From NCBI GenBank assembly GCA_045636125.1, contig JAZTWX010000027.1:1-64000 (forward strand): 64,000 nucleotides of DNA, given 5' to 3'. Both the position numbers and the translations under genes were made by a program. Position 1 is the stretch's first letter; each line of letters begins with the position of its first letter. The stretch is from HGM04593 sp045636125. Its GTDB lineage: Bacteria > Bacteroidota > Bacteroidia > Bacteroidales > Bacteroidaceae. Of the stretch, positions 7,576 to 15,493 are shown piece after piece. The notes beneath the pieces were generated by a model. The model was given only the letters and a program-made list of their open reading frames with translations, made no database searches and was not told where the DNA came from.

Positions 7576-9721
7576 AGAAAAATTAGCAAGTCTAAATGCT
7601 ACTAGTGTTTGGTATTTTGCCAAACAAGACACAAACTTTGATAACGCTTTCAAAGCAGTTCAAATAGTTGATGAATTAGGTCAACAGTGGGAAGATGACG
7701 GAACAACAGCTTGGAGTACGAAAGCTACAAGCAAGGGGTTGGATTCCAATCACCGTATATTGTCTGTTGCTCAATTATTAGGTCTGTTGACCAAGAATAA
7801 TCCATTTGGAAAGAGCCAATATAAAAGCGAAACTCCTACACCTATGTATAGAGCAATCAGCAGATATGCTATTGGCTCTCCTGAATACAATGCTCTAAAA
7901 ACAGAGCAGTTGCTAAAATTAAGGATGAATGCCATTACAGATACTAGAACTGAGAGTGCTGATTATAATATAGCTCCTGTACTATTTACATACGAGGTAT
8001 TCTGGAGATTAAAAGCAAAAGGTGTTACAGAAGTATCTTTAGGCGACTTCTATACTTATGTAATGACCTGTAAAACTCATGAAGAAATTGATGAGTGTGT
8101 TGAGCATTTGCTTGATCCAAATAGAAAAGAGACCCCTTATGTTGCAAACTATAAAAGCGACAGTCGTGTTGTAACTCTGATTCAGAACAATCTTAATCTA
8201 ATACAGTTTACTGCTACAACTGTTTCTATTAAGCCAGAGTTCGCACACTACTTCGGTTATTTCTTTAACGGAGCATATACTAGCTTTGTCAATATGATGA
8301 AGTTTGTAGTAACTGATGTGCATATGTATCAAACTGTTTTAACTAATCCGATTGGATTATCGGTTAATTTTTTGGATACAGCCAGTTTGCCTCTCATAGA
8401 AACCATGCGAATCAATTTGGACACCAATGGGCCAAAAGATAATCCTCTTCAGAAAGTGTATTATGGTTGCCCTGGTAGCGGTAAGTCTCACGAGGTAAAA
8501 AGAATAACAAATACTTCTAATGCCGAAGGATTCTCTGGATTAAGCAGTATCGAAAGAAGACAAGCGTATCAGAAGTTCTTGGATAATAAACACGGGCACA
8601 AGAAAACATATAAAGGAGGTGGAACTAACATAGATGCGCTAACACATCCCAAACTCATGGAATATATTTCTTCGTGTACGGAATTTGAGATTAATAGCTT
8701 ATTTGAAATTTCAAACGAGGAAGATTTCAATGCCATAATAGAGGCCTTAAAGGGATGCGAGGCGTACCAAAATGATTCTATTACTAAAGGTAGCGGATGC
8801 CATTGGGAAACAGGATTAAAGAGTTACGGAGAATTTCTCAAAGACCAAATCCCTAATACAGAACCACGCAAAGATGCAGTATTTAGAACAACCTTCCATC
8901 CCGACACAGACTATGCTGCATTTGTAGGGTGTTATAAACCATGCATGAATGGAGGCGTTATAGAGTACTCATATATGCCACAGGTTTTTACTAATGCATA
9001 TATTGCTGCATGGGAGAATACCAAGAAACCTGTTTATTTGGTGATTGAGGAGATTAACCGAGGTAACTGCGCTCAGATATTTGGAGATTTATTCCAGCTG
9101 CTTGATAGAGATAAGGTAACTGGTAAGTCGGAGTATCCAATAAAGGCTGATAAAGATTTGGTTGCACATATTGAGAGGGTGTTGGGCGCTGGTCACGAAG
9201 GGATCAAGAATGGTGAGTTGTGCTTACCTTCGAACCTTATCATCTATGCTACGATGAATACCTCTGACCAGTCGTTATTCCCTATGGATAGCGCATTCAA
9301 GCGTCGTTGGGATTGGGAGTATGTGCCTATCAACTACAGCAAAGACATCGATTCTGGTAAGTTTATTATCGAGATTGATGATGACACAAAGTATAGTTGG
9401 GTTGAATTCTTGGAGAGCGTAAACGACAAGATATATGACGCCACAAATTCAGAGGACAAGCAGATGGGTAACTTCTTTATTAAGAAGAGCATCAAGGCCA
9501 ATGAGTTCGTGAACAAAGTTATGTTCTATCTATGGAATGAGGTCTGCAAGGAAGAGTATGGAACTCAGCGCAACTTCTTTCGCAAAGGCAAAGAGGGCAA
9601 AACCGAGTTTAAGTTTACGGAATTGTTTGGCGACAACCAAGCGACAATCTTAAAAGAGTTTATGACAAGTTTGGGAGTTGAGCCTATTGGAAAGAAACCC
9701 GAAGAACCTGCAACTGAATAA
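7562..9721 (+). CDS. McrB-like AAA+ (GTPase-type) restriction motor subunit
   Basis: 719 residues. The N-terminal 280 residues are a variable, probably DNA-recognition, region. The AAA+ module has Walker A (GCPGSGKS, about residue 302), a long insertion, Walker B (VYLVIEEINRGNCAQIFGDL, about 492) and the McrB signature MNTSDQSLFPMDSAFKRRWD, in which the Asn-Thr-Ser-Asp replaces sensor 1. McrB proteins hydrolyse GTP and drive a partner nuclease along DNA. The stop overlaps the next start by one base (TAATG), the usual arrangement of McrB/McrC and LlaJI R1/R2 pairs. In LlaJI, the AAA subunit recognises the target. Confidence 0.88.
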   Translation: MRTIEEKLASLNATSVWYFAKQDTNFDNAFKAVQIVDELGQQWEDDGTTAWSTKATSKGLDSNHRILSVAQLLGLLTKNNPFGKSQYKSETPTPMYRAISRYAIGSPEYNALKTEQLLKLRMNAITDTRTESADYNIAPVLFTYEVFWRLKAKGVTEVSLGDFYTYVMTCKTHEEIDECVEHLLDPNRKETPYVANYKSDSRVVTLIQNNLNLIQFTATTVSIKPEFAHYFGYFFNGAYTSFVNMMKFVVTDVHMYQTVLTNPIGLSVNFLDTASLPLIETMRINLDTNGPKDNPLQKVYYGCPGSGKSHEVKRITNTSNAEGFSGLSSIERRQAYQKFLDNKHGHKKTYKGGGTNIDALTHPKLMEYISSCTEFEINSLFEISNEEDFNAIIEALKGCEAYQNDSITKGSGCHWETGLKSYGEFLKDQIPNTEPRKDAVFRTTFHPDTDYAAFVGCYKPCMNGGVIEYSYMPQVFTNAYIAAWENTKKPVYLVIEEINRGNCAQIFGDLFQLLDRDKVTGKSEYPIKADKDLVAHIERVLGAGHEGIKNGELCLPSNLIIYATMNTSDQSLFPMDSAFKRRWDWEYVPINYSKDIDSGKFIIEIDDDTKYSWVEFLESVNDKIYDATNSEDKQMGNFFIKKSIKANEFVNKVMFYLWNEVCKEEYGTQRNFFRKGKEGKTEFKFTELFGDNQATILKEFMTSLGVEPIGKKPEEPATE

Positions 9722-11601
9722 TGATACTTTTATTTGAAGAATACCACTATCCCAAACAACTCCTGAAAGAGGTGTTAGGCGGCTATGGCCACTTGGCTAC
9801 TGAACTTAAAAATGGCAAAGCAAAAGTTCAGTATGTGGGGTATTTTTTCTCCAAAGAGAGAGGAGATTCGGTATTCATTCTTCCGAAAGTGTTTATTGAG
9901 GAGCAAGAGAAGGCAAAGCTTGCTTTTGGCAAATATGTTCCCGAGGATATTGTTAGCATTAGTGCAAACGAAGAGGGTGTTGTAAAGCGGTTAATCGAAG
10001 GCGGCGATCACAATGTAGTATTTGAGTTGTCGGTATGGATTTATCGTGCCATAACTCAATTTATTAGCAGAAATATTGATACCGATATAGTTGAGGATGC
10101 CATAATCCAGAACCCAACAGATGCTAATGGCGAAAGATCGCAAACAATGCTTGATATTATCTTGCAGTTGTTGGATTTCCATAAGAAACATCGCCATCTA
10201 TTTACCTATGTGTCGATAATCAATGCCAGTGGAAATAATAAGATCCATTGGGGAAAGACTATAAGCAAGACGCAGCCAATCATCAAAGAGAAGACGCCTT
10301 ATTATGTTGAGTTTAGGAACAAAAACAAGGCGGTAAATCTCGATGAGGAGTTGATTGTTTTGTTTTACTCTACATTGGAGTACTTGTGCGACACTTATAA
10401 TTTTAGGATTAAGAGTGATGTGCAATACGATCTGCTATCATCACAGAAGGTGCACGATCTGATAGAAACAAAACGGGGTACTCGCATATTGAAGAAGATT
10501 CGTCGCAAGTATTTTACAGACGAATTTGTAAAGCTATGGCGACTACTATACACCTTCTTCGATATGGCAGAGAATATTAAGAGCCACAAATATCACGAAG
10601 ATAGACTGCTTGGCAAGAACTTCAATATCGTCTTTGAGGATATGATAGACTATCTCATCGGTAGTAAGATGGAGGATATCCCTGACGAGTTGAAGAATCA
10701 GGCAGATGGTAAGATTGTTGACCATATCTATAAAGCGAAGTCATTGATTGATGATAATGATATTTACTATGTTGGTGATAGTAAGTACTATGCTGCGTGG
10801 AATGAAGTTGGAGCTAACTCCATTTATAAGCAGTTTACATATGCAAAGAATATCGTTCAATTCAATATAAACCTCTTGCATCATTGGGAACCGCAAGATA
10901 AGAGTAAGGACAAGTATTTGCCATATAGAGATAGTCTAACCGAGGGCTACAATATTACGCCTAACTTCTTTATTCGCGGAATAGTTAATTCGCAAAACAT
11001 TTCTTACGACGAGGATATCGAAGAGCAAAGTGATGTAGTGAGATACAATAGGCATTTCTATAATAGACTTTTTGATAGAGATACGCTCATATTGAAGGAG
11101 TATAATATCAACTTCCTCTATGTGTTATCTACATATGCTATACACATTGATTCAGAAAGTCGTACACATAGATTGAGAACACTATTCCGCAACGATCTCA
11201 TAGAATCGTTGGATAAAGCTTATAAATTCTATAAGGTTAAGCAACGAACTGGTGGAATGAGCCTCGAAGAGCTAGTACGAACACATTTCTACACATTTGC
11301 TGGACGAATGTATCAAAGCCCCGATGACGATGCCATTTGGGTCGCATTAGAGAAAGAGCGAGCTGCAGGTGCAGGGAATGATAGAGAGTATCCTAATATT
11401 GATATTCTTGCAAAAGATGCCATTGTTAGCCAACCATTAGAAATCTGCGAGCGAGTATCTGAATACGGGTGTGTTGAGAAGTATTTCGGCAAGCCAAACT
11501 GGGATGCTAGAGCTATGGTAAATTATGCTGATATCATACAGATGCGTGAGCCTCAACAATTGGGACTTGTCGCAGATGTTGAGGTAAAGTATAATGAGTA
11601 A
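9721..11601 (+). CDS. LlaJI/McrC-type restriction endonuclease subunit
   Basis: 626 residues, resembling the LlaJI R2 family more than short McrC. A PD-(D/E)XK nuclease core is visible in the middle: a Glu in NIVFEDMIDYLIG (about residue 305), Asp in DGKIVDHIY (about 330) and the DSK triplet in YYVGDSKYYA (about 352), followed by a helix with a Gln-Tyr type segment (YKQFTYAKNI). The final 250 residues contain a second long domain of unknown role. One-base overlap with the McrB-like gene indicates a fixed stoichiometry. The pair cuts DNA that lacks the methylation set by the two upstream enzymes; this role is inferred from family and context. Confidence 0.72.
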   Translation: MILLFEEYHYPKQLLKEVLGGYGHLATELKNGKAKVQYVGYFFSKERGDSVFILPKVFIEEQEKAKLAFGKYVPEDIVSISANEEGVVKRLIEGGDHNVVFELSVWIYRAITQFISRNIDTDIVEDAIIQNPTDANGERSQTMLDIILQLLDFHKKHRHLFTYVSIINASGNNKIHWGKTISKTQPIIKEKTPYYVEFRNKNKAVNLDEELIVLFYSTLEYLCDTYNFRIKSDVQYDLLSSQKVHDLIETKRGTRILKKIRRKYFTDEFVKLWRLLYTFFDMAENIKSHKYHEDRLLGKNFNIVFEDMIDYLIGSKMEDIPDELKNQADGKIVDHIYKAKSLIDDNDIYYVGDSKYYAAWNEVGANSIYKQFTYAKNIVQFNINLLHHWEPQDKSKDKYLPYRDSLTEGYNITPNFFIRGIVNSQNISYDEDIEEQSDVVRYNRHFYNRLFDRDTLILKEYNINFLYVLSTYAIHIDSESRTHRLRTLFRNDLIESLDKAYKFYKVKQRTGGMSLEELVRTHFYTFAGRMYQSPDDDAIWVALEKERAAGAGNDREYPNIDILAKDAIVSQPLEICERVSEYGCVEKYFGKPNWDARAMVNYADIIQMREPQQLGLVADVEVKYNE

Positions 11602-11634
11602 TCTAAGTATAACATACGATATCATATTTATTAT

Positions 11635-12603
11635 ATGAACAATATGTCTATTTTAAAAGGGAACACTATTGAACTTCATTATTGGTTCAATGATAATAGT
11701 CATACTATGAATGCTATTGTATTCAACAAATGTGAATATGAGTTTCTTGGCATTATTAAAGAGATTGCTCAAAAATTAAAGATCGAGTTTGATGTTGATA
11801 CAGAACCCCTTCAAGAGGGAGGTTTGCGTAGTTGGTTCAAATTTTCTTCTAAGGAAAAGGACACCTTTAAGATAGGAGTAATGCTGTTTCTGGCAACAAA
11901 TGTATTAGGCACACCGTTAACAACCACTCTTGAAGAACTAACCAGAACGGCCATACAAAGTGTGTTTGAAAGTGATGAGGTTAAACAATTAAAAGAGCAA
12001 AAGCAAATTGCTGACTTAAAATACGATATAGCAAAAATAGAAGCAGAGATAGAAAAATTGTCTCATAGTATAGATGAAAATGTAATTAAGAAAAGACGAT
12101 CAAACTACTATGAGAGTCTTAATACTTGTAACAAAGTAAATAAGGTATCTGTTGCTGTTACAGATTCCGAAAAGTATAATAAATATTACCAAAGGGAAGT
12201 ATTAAAAAAAGACTTTACTAATTACATAATGACTTCAGATGATGCAGAACCCGACAACGATGAAAATGCTATCATTGAGATTATTTCTCCAGTACTAAAG
12301 AAAGGGAAATATAAGTGGTCTGGAATATATAATGGAGATGCAATCACATTCAAGATGAAGTCCAACGAATTTAAAACATTGGTGCAAACTGGACAAATAC
12401 AATTTAAGAACGGTTCATCTATAGATTGTCACTTAGTTACGAATAAAAAGATTAATGCAGAAGGTGAGGTGTATATTTCAAGTTACGAGGTTGTTCTAGT
12501 TAATAATTATTTTGAGAATGATAAACCAATAGAAACTCCCGAGGGAAGGCGAAAACGACAAAAACGCGAAGCTGAATTACAGCAGTTAAATCTATTCAAT
12601 TAA
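11635..12603 (+). CDS. uncharacterised coiled-coil protein next to TIR gene
   Basis: 322 residues in three visible parts. Residues 1-75 are beta-rich and end in GGLRSWFKF. Residues 78-115 are hydrophobic (FKIGVMLFLATNVLGTPL) and may contact the membrane. Residues 118-150 form a Lys/Glu coiled coil. The C-terminal part (about 185-300) has a conserved-looking globular core, IEIISPVLKKGKYKWSGIYN, then FKMKSNEFKTLVQTGQIQFK, and the tail is very basic. I recall similar proteins of this size scattered in bacteria as unannotated genes, but no function. It begins 33 bases after the nuclease gene and ends 24 bases before the TIR gene. A sensor or membrane-anchoring role for the TIR protein is inference. 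Confidence 0.7.
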   Translation: MNNMSILKGNTIELHYWFNDNSHTMNAIVFNKCEYEFLGIIKEIAQKLKIEFDVDTEPLQEGGLRSWFKFSSKEKDTFKIGVMLFLATNVLGTPLTTTLEELTRTAIQSVFESDEVKQLKEQKQIADLKYDIAKIEAEIEKLSHSIDENVIKKRRSNYYESLNTCNKVNKVSVAVTDSEKYNKYYQREVLKKDFTNYIMTSDDAEPDNDENAIIEIISPVLKKGKYKWSGIYNGDAITFKMKSNEFKTLVQTGQIQFKNGSSIDCHLVTNKKINAEGEVYISSYEVVLVNNYFENDKPIETPEGRRKRQKREAELQQLNLFN

Positions 12604-12627
12604 ATACTAACATAATATCTTTCTCAT

Positions 12628-13392
12628 ATGAAGACTATATACAATATCGCCAAAGAGTGCCAAGACTATATTGAGCAGAATATTTCTTTTAAAAGAAATA
12701 GAATACATAGTGACCGATTTGTATTTACCGATTATGATATAGTCGGTAATATTAAGCATTTGGAGAGACTTCTTACGGACTTTTATAGCGCAATTAAAGG
12801 TAAATACCCTTCAATTGCTACAAGTCTAAAAGAAAATATGGATTTATATGATAATGATCCAATAATTCATCTATCAGCTATTACAGCAATTATTGACTGT
12901 ATATGCGCAATAGAGCAACCATTAAATGGTAAGCGAATATTTATAAGTCATTCTTCAAAAGATAAGCAGATTGTATCAGATTTCATTGATCATATTTTGT
13001 GTTTGGGAATTGGTATTAATCGCAATGATATTTTTTGTACTTCTATCGAGGATGTTGCTATTAGAAATGGCGAAGATATTCGCAAACACATTCAAGATAA
13101 TATTCGTTGTGCAGACTATTCATTTTTGCTCATATCAGACAATTACAAAACAAGTGAAATTTGCTTGAATGAAATGGGAGCAGTATGGGCTTATGATTCC
13201 AATGTTCGATTGTATTTATTACCCGACACAAATTTTAATAGTATTGGATGGCTGTGCGACACACGAAAAGCTAATAAGATAACGGATACCGTTGCACTTG
13301 ATTTACTATATAAGGAAATGTGTGAATATTATTCCTTGCCTGATAACTTCAGAAACTGGAGTCAGCAGAGAGAAATCTTTATAAATAGATAA
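12628..13392 (+). CDS. TIR-domain protein, probable NAD-cleaving effector
   Basis: 254 residues. Residues 1-98 are a helical N-terminal domain of unknown family. A bacterial TIR domain follows from KRIFISHSSKDKQIVSDFID (about 102) to about residue 230. The BB-loop/beta-D region contains DYSFLLISDNY, and the expected catalytic Glu lies in SEICLNEMGAVWA (about residue 182). TIR domains of this kind hydrolyse NAD+ or make cyclic ADP-ribose signals in Thoeris, Pycsar, CBASS and short-Argonaute systems. Here no SIR2, cyclase or Argonaute gene is adjacent; the neighbours are an unrecognised protein and a DUF2971 fusion. The likely outcome is NAD depletion or a signal on phage infection. Confidence 0.85.
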   Translation: MKTIYNIAKECQDYIEQNISFKRNRIHSDRFVFTDYDIVGNIKHLERLLTDFYSAIKGKYPSIATSLKENMDLYDNDPIIHLSAITAIIDCICAIEQPLNGKRIFISHSSKDKQIVSDFIDHILCLGIGINRNDIFCTSIEDVAIRNGEDIRKHIQDNIRCADYSFLLISDNYKTSEICLNEMGAVWAYDSNVRLYLLPDTNFNSIGWLCDTRKANKITDTVALDLLYKEMCEYYSLPDNFRNWSQQREIFINR

Positions 13393-13414
13393 ATATCTAT
13401 AATACAGTGATAAG

Positions 13415-14620
13415 ATGAGCAATCTACTATATAAATATTTGGATGTAAACGGAGCTATAATGATGTTGGATTATAGCAATCTAATGTATGCAAATGCTAC
13501 GATGTTTAATGATCCTTTTGATTGCCATCCTAGTTTAATAGATTTCTCAAATGTGCCAATAGAGGCTCGTAGAGGTTGGCCGGAAGATGTGATTAAGGAT
13601 ATTAAGTCAAATAGACATGAAAACTACAGAAATGATTTATGGATTTGCTCTTTATCTAAAGTGTATAATTCCATCTTAATGTGGAGTTATTACAATAAAC
13701 ATGAAGGAGTTTGTATAGGACTGAACATGGATAAGGTTGCTAAGTGTATTGATGTTAGATACGGTATGATGGTAACACCATATGGTAGAGATGTTCAATA
13801 TAGAGATGTCGTCAATAAACCAAACTACTACAGAGATAGAGAGGATTTTTTCAACTATCAAGTGTACACAAAGGCTAAGGCGTGGGAACACGAACAAGAG
13901 GTTAGATTGTTCATTTACAAACCATCTCCAATGTTTATGAGTTTATTGCCTTTTCAGCACGACAGGAATGAATTTGACCATAAAGAAATTAGGACATTTG
14001 TTCGACTTAGAGCAGAGTGTTTTGAAACCATCTATTTTGGAGTCAAAATAGACAAAGAAAGGAAAGAAAAAATCATTCAATTAGCAAAGACATTGAATCC
14101 TGATATAAAAATATATCAAATGAATATAGACCCTCAATCGTTTATTGTAATAGAGAAGCAAGAGATGAGTTATACTTTATCAGGTTATATCGAACTGTTT
14201 TCTAATCTGCACACTAATAAACAACAAGGTAAAAAGGCTCCACACAAAGCAATTATGCTGATTAGTGTTATTGAATTGATAGCATCTAGATATATATCGT
14301 CAAATCAGATAGAATTTACCGAGGAGTTAGAAAATTGCTTTTCAAAGAATTGGAAACTATATGTAGGTGAATCTTTTATATTCAAACCGAAGGCTGGCAC
14401 ACCGTTTTGGCATCTTAACTCAGAGCCATTCTGGCAGCTAATCCCATTTGAAGGAGGATATAAAAGAATTGTAGAATTACAAAAAGGTAATCTTTATTCA
14501 CCTTCAAAAATTCGCAAGAACATTAAATATGCAGTAATAGACAAGGATTTATACGAATTATTGCAAGATGAGGAAAACCAAGCAACATTACGAGATATAC
14601 TAATAAATAGTATTAAATAA
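13415..14620 (+). CDS. DUF2971 protein fused to a sulfur-binding-like DNA domain
   Basis: 401 residues. The N-terminal 235 fit DUF2971: LLYKYLDVNGAIMMLDYSNL, then NDPFDCHPSL, a WSYYNKHEGVCIGLN core and AWEHEQEVRLFIY. The C-terminal part (about 252-360) resembles the domain that reads phosphorothioate DNA in ScoMcrA-type enzymes: GKKAPHKAIMLISVIELIAS (about 271), then GTPFWHLNSEPFWQLIPFEG (about 328). The APHK and PFWHL motifs are the points of resemblance. Such domains normally sit beside an HNH nuclease; here the partner is DUF2971 instead. It starts 22 bases after the TIR gene. No dnd or ssp sulfur-modification genes are in the window, so the ligand could also be other DNA. The assignment is by eye. 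Confidence 0.68.
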   Translation: MSNLLYKYLDVNGAIMMLDYSNLMYANATMFNDPFDCHPSLIDFSNVPIEARRGWPEDVIKDIKSNRHENYRNDLWICSLSKVYNSILMWSYYNKHEGVCIGLNMDKVAKCIDVRYGMMVTPYGRDVQYRDVVNKPNYYRDREDFFNYQVYTKAKAWEHEQEVRLFIYKPSPMFMSLLPFQHDRNEFDHKEIRTFVRLRAECFETIYFGVKIDKERKEKIIQLAKTLNPDIKIYQMNIDPQSFIVIEKQEMSYTLSGYIELFSNLHTNKQQGKKAPHKAIMLISVIELIASRYISSNQIEFTEELENCFSKNWKLYVGESFIFKPKAGTPFWHLNSEPFWQLIPFEGGYKRIVELQKGNLYSPSKIRKNIKYAVIDKDLYELLQDEENQATLRDILINSIK

Positions 14621-14646
14621 CTATACAATAACAAACATCATAGTAT

Positions 14647-15492
14647 ATGGCATTTAACATTTATTATATCAACTATCCTAAGGTTTATGAAATTAAGATG
14701 ATGTTTGATAATTTCATAACTGTAGCCAAAGAGGTCCAAAAGGATACCGCTGGTAACGCTTCTGTACATCTAGGAGCAAAAATGGGGCTAGGCTTTCTAA
14801 AACTATTTAGTGGTGAAGGCAATGCTGATATTAATGCAGGAGGAAGTGCCTCTAAAAAAGTATTAGAGACCATCGAGATTAAGACTACCAAATCGATTAT
14901 CTTAAGTGATGTCGTAGATGCAAGTAAAAAAATTGCTCAGTTTGATAATACGATTAAGGAAGGTGAATTAGTATTAATCGATAATGTTCAATTATCATTG
15001 GAAAACGAAGTCGAACTAAGAACTGTGAAGCTATTTACAAGTGGAGCTTTCAAAAATCTTTCAGTACCTGGAGCTAATGGGTTTGATATAACAAACTTAT
15101 TTAACTCCATGTTTAAAGATTATGCATATAAGATCAAAGGTGTACTAGTAAATAGCAATGATAAAATTATCATAAAGATACCCGTTACTTTTGAAAATGA
15201 GTTTGAAAGTTCATATAATGTAGATGATTTATTTATTGGAAAAGTTAGTGTCTTAGGAATATATAAAGGGACTATCAAAATAGATCAATTAGGAAATACC
15301 TTTCAATATTTTTCCGAATTAGGCAATATACAATCACAATTAAAGAAGACATCAGAATTTGAGGAAATACAAGAAAGCCAATATCCCATTGAGCAACCAA
15401 CATATAAAGAGTTTGCTAGCTCAGGAGATAATTCTTTATACCATTATATTGATTTATTAGCTGTTATTCAGAATATACACACCACAAAGTAG
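14647..15492 (+). CDS. DUF6414-like protein paired with an AAA+ ATPase
   Basis: 281 residues, soluble. The N-terminal pattern (IYYINYPKVYEIKMMFDNFI, then a Gly/Ala-rich stretch GLGFLKLFSGEGNADINAGG) and the following strand-rich body (ETIEIKTTKSIILSDVVDAS) recall the uncharacterised DUF6414 family; this is a tentative match. The middle has many alternating hydrophobic strands (KIIIKIPVTF, VSVLGIYKGT). No catalytic motif is visible. Its stop is one base from the start of the Clp-type ATPase, the tightest junction in the region apart from true overlaps, so the two almost certainly form one functional unit. Confidence 0.6.
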   Translation: MAFNIYYINYPKVYEIKMMFDNFITVAKEVQKDTAGNASVHLGAKMGLGFLKLFSGEGNADINAGGSASKKVLETIEIKTTKSIILSDVVDASKKIAQFDNTIKEGELVLIDNVQLSLENEVELRTVKLFTSGAFKNLSVPGANGFDITNLFNSMFKDYAYKIKGVLVNSNDKIIIKIPVTFENEFESSYNVDDLFIGKVSVLGIYKGTIKIDQLGNTFQYFSELGNIQSQLKKTSEFEEIQESQYPIEQPTYKEFASSGDNSLYHYIDLLAVIQNIHTTK

Positions 15493-15493
15493 C

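Noticed and set aside
12628..14620. Classical Thoeris (ThsA/ThsB)
   Set aside because: A TIR gene is present, but no SIR2-SLOG or other ThsA-type partner is encoded nearby.
13415..14620. Complete Dnd/Ssp phosphorothioation system
   Set aside because: Only a sulfur-binding-like domain is seen; no DndA-E, SspB-E or cysteine desulfurase gene is in the window.
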